Below, in pieces: positions 19,451-28,923 of a stretch of 64,000 nt of DNA (positions are counted from its first letter, which is position 1; each line of letters opens with the position of its first letter). The stretch is from Bacteroidales bacterium (lineage in GTDB: Bacteria; Bacteroidota; Bacteroidia; Bacteroidales; UBA1402). The notes beneath the pieces were generated by a model. That model was not told where the DNA came from, ran no database searches, and worked only from the letters and a program-made list of their open reading frames with translations. The position numbers and the translations under genes are program-made. Location of the stretch: NCBI GenBank assembly GCA_021373135.1, contig JAJFTH010000006.1:1-64000 (forward strand), read 5' to 3'.

Positions 19451-19456
19451 ACAATC

Positions 19457-20257
19457 ATGGGACCTCAGATATCTCTCATAACCATTACATTTCAGGCCGA
19501 AAAGTATTTTGGCCGCACAGCAGAAAGTGTATTGAGGCAAACATATCCTAATATCGAATATATCATCATAGACGGAAACTCCAAAGATGGGACAATCTCC
19601 CTGATCAAAGACTATGAATCCAAATTTAATTCAAAAGGGATTCCCTATCACTGGAAAAGCGAACCAGACAAAGGCATTTATGATGCCATGAATAAAGGCC
19701 TCCGTGAAGCATCCGGAGATTATGTCTGGTTTATGAATGCAGGTGACAAAATTGCATCAAACGATTGTCTGGAGAAAATCATGCACACCATTCCAGGATA
19801 TTCATACCCTATATCCGTGAATCCAGAAACTGATCTTCCTGATTTTATTTATGGAGAAACAAAAATCGTCGATGAAAAGGGTTATATTTTGGGAGACCGC
19901 CGCCTGAGAGCACCGGAAATTCTGACCTGGAAAAGTTTCACGATGGGGATGCTGGTATGTCATCAGTCTATGCTGGTGAAACGGGTTTTTGCTCCTCCTT
20001 TTGATCTTCAGTACAAGTATTCAGGCGATTTTGACTGGACCATCCGTTGCCTTCGAAAATCACAAACCATCCACAATACCCATCTGGTCCTATCCCACTT
20101 TTTGGATGGAGGCGTTTCCAAGAAAAAGATGTGGGCATCTCTGAAAGAGCGTTTTATAATCATGGCAAAGAATTATGGATGGTTTTCGACAGCACTTCAC
20201 CATGTTTGGTTTATATGCAGGGCGGCTTGGTTTAAGCTATTCCACGGTTGGATTTAA
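19457..20257 (+). CDS. glycosyltransferase family 2 (WcaE-like)
   Basis: A 266-residue GT-A enzyme starting ISLITITFQAEKYFGRTAESVL. It has IIIDGNSKDGT for nucleotide binding, the conserved DKGIYDAMNKG segment and an NAGD turn in the place of the usual DXD. These features match colanic-acid WcaE-like transferases. It ends the plus-strand glycan operon at a terminator shared with yfhO. Confidence 0.88.
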   Translation: MGPQISLITITFQAEKYFGRTAESVLRQTYPNIEYIIIDGNSKDGTISLIKDYESKFNSKGIPYHWKSEPDKGIYDAMNKGLREASGDYVWFMNAGDKIASNDCLEKIMHTIPGYSYPISVNPETDLPDFIYGETKIVDEKGYILGDRRLRAPEILTWKSFTMGMLVCHQSMLVKRVFAPPFDLQYKYSGDFDWTIRCLRKSQTIHNTHLVLSHFLDGGVSKKKMWASLKERFIIMAKNYGWFSTALHHVWFICRAAWFKLFHGWI

Positions 20258-20302
20258 AAACAGAAGAAACTGTCATATATGAAGGGGAGCCTCTTCTGTT
20301 TT
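20257..20302. terminator. bidirectional terminator between GT2 and YfhO genes
   Basis: Inverted repeat AAAACAGAAG (20257-20266) / CTTCTGTTTT (20293-20302) between convergent genes. A and T flank the arms, so it can act on both strands. Confidence 0.65.
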
Positions 20303-20315
20303 ATGTCAAGGCTTA

Positions 20316-22772
20316 TCAAGCCTCTTTCTTATTCTTCTTCATAAAATTCATTCCGAGAGCGACCACAATCAATAAGATCAATCCAACCATTGCAAGGAGA
20401 GACAAGTTCTCCACACTCTTAAATGATTTGGGTGCAAAATCAAATTGGATAACATGATTCCCAGCTGGAACAACCATTGCACGAAGAATATAGTTTGCAC
20501 GAAAATAAGGAACGTCTTTGTTATCAATTCTAACCTGCCATCCTTTTTCATAATAGATTTCAGAAAATACCGCCAACTGTTCCTTGGTGGTGTTTGTTTG
20601 ATAAGTCAGATGATTGGGTGCATATCTAACCAAAGCAATTTTTGAAGTGCTATCCTTGGTAAAGGACTTTCCTGCAATTTGTTTTTCAAATCGTTTATCC
20701 ACAATAAGTTCCTGAGCAGGATCAAAATGACCGATTGCTGCTATTTCTTCGTCAGCATTGTTGACCATTCTGGCAGAGCCTACAAACCAAGCAGCACCTA
20801 AGGCTTCCGGATTGCGTTCGACGACAGGTTGTTTAGATTGATCCGGTACAATGAAATAGCGTGTATTCAGCATATTCAAAATCGGCATGTTCAAGTTCGT
20901 TGACAAATAGTGGTCGATCACATCCTGATAACGGCGTAATTTCGCTGCATGATAACCACCAATCGAACGGTGATAGTATGAAGTACTTGCATCCTGGAAC
21001 GGACTTACCGTCAAATTAAAGACCCTGTAGCCCAAATCTTTATCCTGCAAGATCATTTTATCAGCTTCCGTTGCTTTCCATGCAACCACGGTCTCTCTTT
21101 TAGGTACAAAGTGGCTTTCATTCAAATAACGCTTATCGATGGACCACAAATCGACAAGAATCAAAGCTGCTACAAAGAAAATGAACAGGCCCTTTTTGAT
21201 TTTATTTTTCTGATACAACAACAAACAGCCAACCCCAAGTGCTATAATGAAAACAGAGCGAAGAGCATCCGATTGCAGAATTGCTACACGGGCAGATTCC
21301 AGACCGGCCATATAGATATTGATCTGACCCCCAGCATTGGGATTTTGTTGCAACATCTGGGCAAACTGCTGTGTTTCGTTCTGGCTGAAAAAATGAAAGA
21401 ATAATTTTGGAGCTACCCAGAAAATGAAAGCCAGACCACCGGTTAAACCAAAGCTAATCCAAAAACCCTTGGCCTTTACTTTAATAATTTCCGGTTTTTT
21501 AATAATTTCAGACAATGTCAACATTGCCAGTATCGGAATACACAGCTCAGCCACAATGAGTATGGAAGAAACCGTTCTGAATTTATTGTACATAGGAAAA
21601 TAATCCAGGAAGAAGTCGGTCAAAGGCATCCAATTCTTTCCCCAGGCCAAAAGTATTGAAAGGACAGTGGCAAAAAGTAATGACCATTTGATGCCACCTT
21701 CTACCGCAAAAAGTCCAAAAAGGAAAAGGAAAAGCACAAAAGCTCCCACATAAACAGGACCAGCTGTAAAAGGCTGATCTCCCCAGTATCGGTCACTATT
21801 GGCTACATCCTGCTTGAAGTTTGGATCTACATTTTTCAAAAATTTGGGATCAGAACCAATGGCTGCATTCCCTCCACCTTTTATATTCGGAACCAGTAAA
21901 GAAAAGGTTTCTGCTTTTCCGTAACTCCAGTCCGTAGCATAACTTCTATCCAAGCCAGAAGTCTTATCATTGACATTCGCTGTCAACTCTGATTTTCCAC
22001 GGATGGTATCCTTGCTGTAGTCAGCCGTAAAAAATAAATTTGTCGCATTGACTCCCACAGCCAGAATAGCACCCAGAATCAATGCACCACTGGCTTTTGT
22101 AAAGTTCATGTATGTCTTGTTCTTGATAGCTATCACCAATTCGTAAACCAGATAGGGTACGACTGCAAAAACAAAGAAATAGTATGTCATCTGGATGTGG
22201 TTGGCCAACAGTTGCAAGGCAAAGAACAAACCGAAGACTGCTGCTCCTTTCAGATATTTACCCTTGTATGTCCAGATAATTCCGGCAAAAGTAGGTGGTA
22301 TCAATCCCAAGGCCATAACCTTCCATAAATGTCCGGCTGTAATGATGATAATAAAGTACGACGAGAATGCAAACGCTGTTGCTCCAATAATTCCAATCCA
22401 CGGATTTACCCCAAAGGCACACATCAGAATGAAGAAACCAAGCATATATAAAAACAAATGTCCGGCCGGAGACGGCAGGCCTGCTTCAAAAAGCTTACGA
22501 ATATTGAAAAAGGGATATGATTTGTAACTTGGAGAAATTTGATAAGCAGGCATACCACCAAACATGGAACCTGTCCATAAACTTTTTTCACCAGTTTCCT
22601 CACTATAGGATTTGATATCCTGCCCCATACCAGCACCTTTTCTGGTGTCCATCTGGTTGAGTCGTTTCCCCTCCAGAATCGGAGAACAATAAATGACCGA
22701 TATGGCGAAAAAAACCACAATTGCTACCAAATAAGGTAAAATGTCTTTTTTGAAATCCAAACCTTTAAACAT
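20316..22772 (-). CDS. YfhO-family membrane protein
   Basis: An 818-residue polytopic protein with about 12 membrane helices and a large extracytoplasmic region near the C terminus, matching the YfhO family (MFGGMPAYQIS, YHRSIGGYHAAKLRRYQ). YfhO proteins are GT-C-like; in Firmicutes members glycosylate lipoteichoic acid from a lipid-linked sugar. In a Gram-negative glycan operon it could add a sugar on the periplasmic side. It ends the rfb operon, 12 bases after the GT2 gene. Confidence 0.85.
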   Translation of the reverse strand: MFKGLDFKKDILPYLVAIVVFFAISVIYCSPILEGKRLNQMDTRKGAGMGQDIKSYSEETGEKSLWTGSMFGGMPAYQISPSYKSYPFFNIRKLFEAGLPSPAGHLFLYMLGFFILMCAFGVNPWIGIIGATAFAFSSYFIIIITAGHLWKVMALGLIPPTFAGIIWTYKGKYLKGAAVFGLFFALQLLANHIQMTYYFFVFAVVPYLVYELVIAIKNKTYMNFTKASGALILGAILAVGVNATNLFFTADYSKDTIRGKSELTANVNDKTSGLDRSYATDWSYGKAETFSLLVPNIKGGGNAAIGSDPKFLKNVDPNFKQDVANSDRYWGDQPFTAGPVYVGAFVLFLFLFGLFAVEGGIKWSLLFATVLSILLAWGKNWMPLTDFFLDYFPMYNKFRTVSSILIVAELCIPILAMLTLSEIIKKPEIIKVKAKGFWISFGLTGGLAFIFWVAPKLFFHFFSQNETQQFAQMLQQNPNAGGQINIYMAGLESARVAILQSDALRSVFIIALGVGCLLLYQKNKIKKGLFIFFVAALILVDLWSIDKRYLNESHFVPKRETVVAWKATEADKMILQDKDLGYRVFNLTVSPFQDASTSYYHRSIGGYHAAKLRRYQDVIDHYLSTNLNMPILNMLNTRYFIVPDQSKQPVVERNPEALGAAWFVGSARMVNNADEEIAAIGHFDPAQELIVDKRFEKQIAGKSFTKDSTSKIALVRYAPNHLTYQTNTTKEQLAVFSEIYYEKGWQVRIDNKDVPYFRANYILRAMVVPAGNHVIQFDFAPKSFKSVENLSLLAMVGLILLIVVALGMNFMKKNKKEA

Positions 22773-22784
22773 AATCGTTGATTT

Positions 22785-23768
22785 TTATTTGTATAATTTT
22801 TCTTGTCCTTTCAATTCCTTGGATGCATGGCCGGTCAAAGCCTCTTCCATAAAGCCCATTCCATATCCGAACAACTGCGCGTATGCAGCCACAACCGACA
22901 GTAATGCAATCCGGACGCTGCCATTCTTGCGCCATGAATCCAAAAACAACAACAGCATATATAATGCAACGAAAAGCAACCAGAGCGGGCTCCAGGCAAT
23001 GGCAAGCACCAATAGCAGCAAATGTCCCAAGACAAAAGCCATGGGCAAGAGATGTACCACTTTAAGTGAACCGGGATGAGCCTTGGTCAGGACAATCCTT
23101 GCTTTTCCAAAAGTATGGGTCTGCTGATAGAACTTGCGGATATTCACTCTGCGTTTGTGGTAGACAAAAGCATCACGGTAGAGTTTCGTTTCCATACCGG
23201 CTTCCCTGACTCTCAGGCTAAAATCGATATCTTCTCCAATCATGGATCTGAAACCACCCGTCACTTCAAATGCTTTTCGGGAAATACCCATATTGAACGA
23301 CCTCGGATTGAATTTTTCCATTCGTTTGTTGCCTCCCCTGATTCCTCCTGTCGTAAAAAAAGAAGTCATCGAATAATTCACAGCCTTTTGCATGTCCGAG
23401 AAGTTGCCGTCTGCATTGTCCGGGCCGCCAAAGCAATCTGCAGGTGTTTCCCTGAGGGCTGCATCGACAGCATCCAGATATCCGTCAGGAATGACGCAAT
23501 CCGAATCAAACAGAATAAAATAGGATCCTTTGGCTTGCTGCATCCCATAATTGCGACGATAACTGCGATCTGTCCCGGGAATGAAAAAATAATGGACATC
23601 AAGCTTCTCAGCATACTTTTTAGCAACCTCATCGCTTTTCATCGGAGAATTATCTTCCAATATCAAAACCTCAAAATCCTTAAAGGTCTGAAAAGTTAAA
23701 CTTTCCAGAAGTTCGGCCATTTCATCGGGTCTATTGTATATCGGGACAATAATGCTGAATTTAGGCAT
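22785..23768 (-). CDS. glycosyltransferase family 2 with C-terminal membrane segments
   Basis: A 327-residue enzyme. The GT-A domain begins FSIIVPIYNRPDEM and has ILEDNSP, LFDSDCVIP as DXD-like motif and GEDIDFSLRVREAG as the catalytic ED region. Three hydrophobic segments near the C terminus (about 230-310) anchor it to the inner membrane. The start at 23768 (MPKFSIIVPIY) is chosen over an ATG at 23843 that lies inside the SDR gene; it overlaps the SDR stop by 8 bases. Confidence 0.9.
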   Translation of the reverse strand: MPKFSIIVPIYNRPDEMAELLESLTFQTFKDFEVLILEDNSPMKSDEVAKKYAEKLDVHYFFIPGTDRSYRRNYGMQQAKGSYFILFDSDCVIPDGYLDAVDAALRETPADCFGGPDNADGNFSDMQKAVNYSMTSFFTTGGIRGGNKRMEKFNPRSFNMGISRKAFEVTGGFRSMIGEDIDFSLRVREAGMETKLYRDAFVYHKRRVNIRKFYQQTHTFGKARIVLTKAHPGSLKVVHLLPMAFVLGHLLLLVLAIAWSPLWLLFVALYMLLLFLDSWRKNGSVRIALLSVVAAYAQLFGYGMGFMEEALTGHASKELKGQEKLYK

Positions 23769-24750
23769 GCGGCAGGTTTTTTTCAAAATATATGAACATC
23801 CTTCTGATGCCTTCCCTGATTTCACACTTAGGTACGAAGCCAAGAGCCTTCAACGCTGAATTGTCTATTTGATAACGAGCCCTGTCGGAAAATTGCCCGA
23901 AGTCGGATACATCCTCTGCGTTTGGTGTACAAACAGGAATGGTTTCACCGTACATTTCTTCATATTCTTCCTTGACAAAACCCGCCAATTCAAGTAGTGT
24001 ATAGGTTTTGGCCGAAGAAATATGATACGTATTACGATTTGTCGTTTTAGGTGCTTTTTCACAGAGCAGCTCCACTGCCTCACAGACATCACTGCCATGG
24101 ATGAAATCACGTACAGGAGATCCGTCGGAAAGAAGCCTGACTTTTTTCTCCGTAAAAGCGGTACGGCATAAATCATTTACAGCCAGCCACCAACAATTGT
24201 TTTCAGTAAAAACCGGATGCCCGTAACTGTTTGACAAACGGACGGTGAGGCAATTCATATTTGTCGTATGGTTGTAATAATCGCAAATCTGTTCACACAT
24301 GGCATGTGTCAAGGCGTAGATATTTCCCGGATTCAACGGCTGTTTTTCGGTGATCAGGTCATTCTGAAGCACTCCGTAAACATGGATGGTCGAAAAATAA
24401 AGGAAAGTCTTCAATCCTCTGTCCTTAAAAGCATCCAGCAACATCCAGCAGGGTTGTACGTTGACAGATGCCGCCACTTCCGGAGTTACTGTCTGTGATT
24501 GATGGTGATCCATGGAAACGAGATGGATGACGGCATCAAAAGACCGTTTTTTCAAGACGTCGATGGTTTTTCGTTCTGCCACACTTCCCACAATCACTTC
24601 TTCCATCAACTCACACCAATCTGTATCCTTGGGTGCTTCCGGATAACAAAGTGCCGTAACGCGATGGCCTTTGGATGCCAGATGCCGGCTCATCTGTGCT
24701 CCCAGATAGCCGTTCGCTCCGGTAATCAGTATGTTCTGAACTTGAATCAT
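23761..24750 (-). CDS. NAD-dependent epimerase/dehydratase (SDR)
   Basis: A 329-residue extended SDR with the Rossmann motif ITGANGYLGAQ at 8-18. STIHVYG takes the place of the usual S/T site and YALTHAMCEQ may be the Tyr-x3 region, with His in place of the usual Lys, so catalysis should be checked. In this CDP-sugar operon a likely task is reduction or epimerisation of the 4-keto-6-deoxy sugar made by RfbG. It overlaps the cupin gene by 4 bases. Confidence 0.8.
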   Translation of the reverse strand: MIQVQNILITGANGYLGAQMSRHLASKGHRVTALCYPEAPKDTDWCELMEEVIVGSVAERKTIDVLKKRSFDAVIHLVSMDHHQSQTVTPEVAASVNVQPCWMLLDAFKDRGLKTFLYFSTIHVYGVLQNDLITEKQPLNPGNIYALTHAMCEQICDYYNHTTNMNCLTVRLSNSYGHPVFTENNCWWLAVNDLCRTAFTEKKVRLLSDGSPVRDFIHGSDVCEAVELLCEKAPKTTNRNTYHISSAKTYTLLELAGFVKEEYEEMYGETIPVCTPNAEDVSDFGQFSDRARYQIDNSALKALGFVPKCEIREGIRRMFIYFEKNLPHA

Positions 24751-25187
24751 TTGTTCTTTTTGGGATATACAAAACGATCCGGATCCGCTCTTTCCACTTC
24801 TTCGGGATCATGCTCCAAATCAGCTACATTCAATAATAAATTCAAGGTCTCGCCAATTCCTTCAAAGGCCATCCATAAGCCGGGAGGGACTGTGAGGCGC
24901 TTATAATTTTCAGGTCCAAGTTCGATTGACATGGTTTCATCCCGAGTTGGACTTTCTGTTCTATCATCATGGATTACAAATCTGATTTTTCCGACAGGGA
25001 CTATCAGATTGAGTGTCATTCGAAAATGTTTTTTCCATGGCTTGATCTCTCCAGCATGGATGGTCGAAAAATAAGCTTCTCCAAAATCGGTAAAACCCGG
25101 ATCGCTTTTTTTCATCCCGTGAAACAAATCTCCTTTCGGATGGTAAATTTGCTTCAAAGGGGTTAATATGACACCTTCTATCATCAT
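24747..25187 (-). CDS. RmlC/WxcM-like cupin, putative sugar 3- or 3,5-epimerase
   Basis: A 146-residue single cupin domain. It resembles dTDP-4-dehydrorhamnose 3,5-epimerase relatives (GVILTPLKQIYHPKGDLFHG, GEIKPWKKHFRMT) but is shorter than classical RmlC. The start at 25187 is chosen because longer in-frame starts lie inside rfbG; 25184 is also possible. Placed between rfbG and an SDR, it is a good candidate for epimerising CDP-4-keto-6-deoxyglucose. Confidence 0.78.
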   Translation of the reverse strand: MMIEGVILTPLKQIYHPKGDLFHGMKKSDPGFTDFGEAYFSTIHAGEIKPWKKHFRMTLNLIVPVGKIRFVIHDDRTESPTRDETMSIELGPENYKRLTVPPGLWMAFEGIGETLNLLLNVADLEHDPEEVERADPDRFVYPKKNK

Positions 25188-25188
25188 C

Positions 25189-26319
25189 TTATCCTTGTAT
25201 CCAAATTTGTTTGCGTTCAACAGCCTTTTCCTGATAAGACCGTAACTGTTCCAAAGTGAAATCATACATGTTCACCTTTTTTGAATTCCAGTTGTGATAC
25301 CAATCTGCGGTGAAATGGATCAATTCCTCATATTGAAGGGTAGACATCCAGTGCAAATGGAAAAGTGCTTTATCACAGTTGAGTTTCAATAGACCGGCTT
25401 CGTGAAATGGAATGTTGTCTGTTATTGTAAAGGATTCCTGGCCTTGAGGTTGCCCGAATATTTTTCCTATAGCCGATATCAGGTCAACCACCGTATGGCT
25501 GTTTTCTGCCTGAGGACCGAAATTGAAAGACTGACCGTTCAGACTCTTGTCTTTTGAAAGTTTCTGGCCCAAAGTCAGATATCCGCTTAAAGGTTCAAGT
25601 ACGTGTTGCCATGGTCTGGTAGCCTTGGGACTTCGTATCTCAACAGGTTCTCCCTTACTCCAGGACCGGATGCAGTCGGGTATGATGCGGTCCAAAGCCC
25701 AGTCACCTCCACCAATCACATTTCCCGCACGGGCAGTGACCAAACGGACGCGGCAATCTTCTCCCTTAAAAAAGGAATTATAATACGACTTGAAAACAAT
25801 CTCAGCCGCTCCTTTGGAACCGCTGTAAATATCTTTTCCGCCAAGGGCATCGGTCTCTTTATAGCCCCAAACCCATTCCACATTGTCATAGCATTTGTCA
25901 CTTGTAATGATGACGGCCGTGCAATCCGGGTTTTCCAGTCTAAGTGCTTCCAGCACATTCGCCGTACCCAAAACATTCGTTGAAATGGTGTCCAACGGAT
26001 ATTCATAAGAAACAGAAACAAGTGCCTGGGCAGCCAAATGGAAAACGAAATCCGGTTGGACTTCCCGGACAATTTCCCGCACTTTTGAAGCATCACGAAT
26101 ATCCGCCCAATAATGATTGATTTTATGGTCGATATTCAGTTCATTGAACATACAAGGACTTCCAGGTACGGTATTTGACAATCCAAAGACCTTGGCTCCC
26201 ATTTCTAAAAGCCAAAGCGTCAGCCAGCTTCCCTTGAATCCGGTATTTCCTGTCACCAACACTTTCTTTCCGGCATAAACGCCTTCAAAAGCCCGTCTAT
26301 TCATTTCCAAATGGTCCAT
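25189..26319 (-). CDS. rfbG: CDP-glucose 4,6-dehydratase
   Basis: A 376-residue SDR with VLVTGNTGFKGSWLTLWL, the characteristic RfbG N terminus (KGSW in place of IGS). FHLAAQALVSVSYEYP and SDKCYDN follow, and the catalytic region YSGSKGAAE has Tyr and Lys. It converts CDP-glucose to CDP-4-keto-6-deoxyglucose. The start overlaps the rfbF stop; an internal ATG at 26304 would remove most of the overlap. Confidence 0.95.
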   Translation of the reverse strand: MDHLEMNRRAFEGVYAGKKVLVTGNTGFKGSWLTLWLLEMGAKVFGLSNTVPGSPCMFNELNIDHKINHYWADIRDASKVREIVREVQPDFVFHLAAQALVSVSYEYPLDTISTNVLGTANVLEALRLENPDCTAVIITSDKCYDNVEWVWGYKETDALGGKDIYSGSKGAAEIVFKSYYNSFFKGEDCRVRLVTARAGNVIGGGDWALDRIIPDCIRSWSKGEPVEIRSPKATRPWQHVLEPLSGYLTLGQKLSKDKSLNGQSFNFGPQAENSHTVVDLISAIGKIFGQPQGQESFTITDNIPFHEAGLLKLNCDKALFHLHWMSTLQYEELIHFTADWYHNWNSKKVNMYDFTLEQLRSYQEKAVERKQIWIQG

Positions 26320-27089
26320 GGTGCCTTATTATTCTTGTAAATATCATTTAACAGACTATATTCACGGGATGTATCCATCGGTTGCCAGAAACCGTCATGC
26401 TCAAAGACCTGAAGTTGCCCATCAGCAACTAATTGACGAATGGGCTCCTGTTCCAGTACAAGATCCTCCTTTTCGTTCAAATAATCAAAAATCTCACGGC
26501 GAAAAACAAAAAATCCGCCATTGATGCGTCCTCCGCTCACCTGCGGTTTTTCATTGAAACCTGCAACTGTTTTCGTCTGCATATCATAATCCAACTCGCC
26601 AAAACGTCCGGGAGGATGTACCCCCGTCACTGTAGCGATTTTCCCGTGTGAAAGGTGAAATTTCATCAAAGCATCCAAATCAATATTTCCGACGCCATCT
26701 CCATAAGTAAGCAGGAAATTCTCATCCGAACCAATATATTTTTGGATTCTTTTTAAACGTGCACCGGTCATGGTGTTAAGCCCGGTTTCTGCCAATGTAA
26801 TCTTCCAGCCGTTTTCATCGGTATTTTTTCGAGGCATTGAGGGAATATTTCCCCCCAAAGTGATGGTCAGGTCAGTCGGTATTGTCCCGTAATTCAAAAA
26901 GTAATTTTTAATGACCTCACTCTTGTATCCCAAACATAACACAAAATCTTTGTGCCCGAATTGCGAATAATATTTCATGATATGCCACAAAATGGGATAC
27001 TCCCCAATCGGGATCATAGGCTTCGGTAAATTTTCCGCAACCTCACGGATACGAGTCCCGTATCCACCGCAAAGAATGACCGTTTTCAT
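26301..27089 (-). CDS. rfbF: glucose-1-phosphate cytidylyltransferase
   Basis: A 262-residue nucleotidyltransferase making CDP-glucose from CTP and glucose-1-phosphate. The signature VILCGGYGTRIREVAENLPKP is at the N terminus and TYGDGVGNID is the metal-binding site. First gene of the rfb operon, 41 bases after ahcY on the same strand; no strong promoter was recognised in that gap. Confidence 0.96.
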   Translation of the reverse strand: MKTVILCGGYGTRIREVAENLPKPMIPIGEYPILWHIMKYYSQFGHKDFVLCLGYKSEVIKNYFLNYGTIPTDLTITLGGNIPSMPRKNTDENGWKITLAETGLNTMTGARLKRIQKYIGSDENFLLTYGDGVGNIDLDALMKFHLSHGKIATVTGVHPPGRFGELDYDMQTKTVAGFNEKPQVSGGRINGGFFVFRREIFDYLNEKEDLVLEQEPIRQLVADGQLQVFEHDGFWQPMDTSREYSLLNDIYKNNKAPWTIWK

Positions 27090-27130
27090 ATCAGTAAAAT
27101 GATGTTTTTCAATTCAAGGATTGACAGCCA

Positions 27131-28543
27131 TTAATACCTATAATGGTCTGCCTTGTAGGGCCCGTCTGCATCTACTCCAATGTAAGATGCTTGTTCAGGA
27201 GTCAGTTTTGTCAACTTCACACCGATTCTTTCCAGATGCAATCTTGCAACCTCTTCATCCAAATGTTTTGGTAAACGATAAACGCCCACTTCATATTGTT
27301 TTGACCAAAGCTCGATTTGAGCCAAAGTCTGATTTGTAAATGAATTACTCATTACAAAAGAAGGGTGGCCTGTGGCACAACCCAAATTGACTAATCTTCC
27401 GTCAGCCAACAGCAAGATGGAATGACCTTCCGGGAAAAAATACTGATCTACCTGGGGTTTGATATTCCGAACTTTGATGCCCGGATATTTCTTGAGCTTT
27501 TCCACTTGTATCTCATTGTCAAAATGACCGATGTTGCAAACAATGGCATTATCACGCATCTTGTTCATGTGTTCGATGCGAATGATATCACAGTTTCCTG
27601 TTGTTGTAACATAAATATTTCCTTCACCGAGTGCCTCTTCGACAGTCTTTACTTCGAAGCCTTCCATGGCAGCCTGCAGTGCACAGATCGGATCAATCTC
27701 CGTGACTATGACACGGGCACCATAGCTACGCATGGAGTGGGCACAGCCTTTTCCGACATCACCATATCCACAAACCACGACAACCTTACCGGCAATCATG
27801 ATATCGGTTGCACGCTTGATGCCATCCGCCAAAGACTCGCGGCAACCGTAAAGATTGTCGAACTTCGACTTGGTCACCGAATCATTTACATTGAATGCAG
27901 GGAACAAAAGCTCTTTTTCTTCCATCATTTGATATAAGCGATGCACACCAGTGGTGGTCTCCTCAGAAACGCCCTTGATGAAAGGCACACGATTGTTCCA
28001 GAAATGATTGTCTTCTTGAATCAATTTTTTCAGGATGGCCTTTAACTCCACCTCGTCTTCCGTTCCTGCAGGTTCATCCAAAACAGAAGTATTCTTTTCA
28101 GCCTTGAAACCCAGATGGCACATCAGGGTAGCATCACCACCATCGTCCACTATCAATGTCGGGCCTTTTCCACCCGGAAAATTCAGTGCTTGCAAAGTAC
28201 ACCACCAATATTCTTTCAGGTTTTCCCCTTTCCAGGCGAAAACAGGAACGCCGGCAGCAGCAACGGCAGCAGCAGCATGATCCTGCGTTGAATAAATATT
28301 GCAGCTAACCCAACGGACATCTGCACCGAGTTCAACCAATGTTTCAATCAGTACAGCCGTCTGAATGGTCATATGTAAAGAGCCCATGATGCGGGCACCC
28401 TTCAGTGGTTTTTGTTTGCCGTATTTTTGCCGTAAGGCCATCAAGCCAGGCATCTCGAACTCAGCCAATTCAATTTCTTTTCGCCCAAACTCAGCCAACC
28501 GGATGTCGGCAACCTTAAAAGGTTCTATCGTAAATAAACTCAT
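27131..28543 (-). CDS. ahcY: adenosylhomocysteinase
   Basis: A 470-residue SAH hydrolase, which splits S-adenosylhomocysteine to adenosine and homocysteine to relieve methyltransferases. It has the NAD-binding [14 protein letters not shown], substrate-binding [13 protein letters not shown] and the conserved C-terminal KADHYRY. Length is normal for the bacterial form with the extra insert. Confidence 0.98.
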   Translation of the reverse strand: MSLFTIEPFKVADIRLAEFGRKEIELAEFEMPGLMALRQKYGKQKPLKGARIMGSLHMTIQTAVLIETLVELGADVRWVSCNIYSTQDHAAAAVAAAGVPVFAWKGENLKEYWWCTLQALNFPGGKGPTLIVDDGGDATLMCHLGFKAEKNTSVLDEPAGTEDEVELKAILKKLIQEDNHFWNNRVPFIKGVSEETTTGVHRLYQMMEEKELLFPAFNVNDSVTKSKFDNLYGCRESLADGIKRATDIMIAGKVVVVCGYGDVGKGCAHSMRSYGARVIVTEIDPICALQAAMEGFEVKTVEEALGEGNIYVTTTGNCDIIRIEHMNKMRDNAIVCNIGHFDNEIQVEKLKKYPGIKVRNIKPQVDQYFFPEGHSILLLADGRLVNLGCATGHPSFVMSNSFTNQTLAQIELWSKQYEVGVYRLPKHLDEEVARLHLERIGVKLTKLTPEQASYIGVDADGPYKADHYRY

Positions 28544-28613
28544 ATGATTATTTTTTCAAATTTACACAATCCGTAAAACCATATTTTTTGAAACAAATAT
28601 GCATTTTCCGGGG

Positions 28614-28621
28614 CAAAGATA
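28614..28621 (-). promoter_or_regulatory. -7 box of ahcY
   Basis: On the minus strand TATCTTTG matches TAnnTTTG, 71 bases before the ahcY start. No TTTG at 19 bases upstream. Confidence 0.55.
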
Positions 28622-28664
28622 CAAAAAGTGCCAAACTATCTGTCAGTTTGTATCTTCCTTTTGG

Positions 28665-28695
28665 TTTGTTATGGTTTTTTCACCACTTATTTTTC
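28665..28695 (+). promoter_or_regulatory. candidate plus-strand promoter in the ahcY-gnd gap
   Basis: TTTG at 28665-28668, exactly 19 bases, then TATTTTTC at 28688-28695. This fits the Bacteroidetes -33/-7 layout except for the last base (C instead of G). No plus-strand gene follows before the terminator at 28864. Confidence 0.45.
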
Positions 28696-28701
28696 TATCA
28701 G

Positions 28702-28902
28702 TAACGACACTTGATGACTGAAAAAGCGATAAAAATTAATTCTTTGAAAAAAAACAATTTTTATTGTAGCGTTTTCCATCTATCAGCATCTTACTACTAA
28801 ACATTACCCTGAATTTTATCGAAAAAATCAAGAAACTCTTTTTAATTTCCTCTATATACATTTGAAGCCGCTCCAACGTGATGTTGTGGCGGCTTCGTTT
28901 TT
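28702..28902 (+). ncRNA. candidate small RNA or small-peptide transcript
   Basis: The 380-base gap 28544-28923 has no conventional gene. A promoter-like pair at 28665-28695 and a strong terminator at 28864-28902 on the same strand bracket about 200 nt. Inside it lies a 28-codon ORF (28714-28800, starting MTEKAIKINS) whose ATG would be about 12 nt from the inferred start. Nothing shows that the ORF is translated. The start point is estimated from promoter spacing only. Confidence 0.35.
28864..28902 (+). terminator. intrinsic terminator without an upstream annotated gene
   Basis: GAAGCCGC (28864-28871) pairs with GCGGCTTC (28889-28896). An inner stem CAAC/GTTG lies inside, and GTTTTT follows on the plus strand. 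On the minus strand the second arm is not followed by a T run, so it does not look like the gnd terminator. Confidence 0.75.
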
Positions 28903-28923
28903 ATGCCTTCAAAATGACACTTC

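Noticed and set aside
23076..23699. 207-codon plus-strand ORF
   Set aside because: Antisense shadow of the GT2 gene at 22785-23768.
9046..27089. Recent horizontally acquired island
   Set aside because: Glycan loci are often transferred, but no integrase, IS, attachment repeat or clear composition break was seen, so transfer is not claimed.
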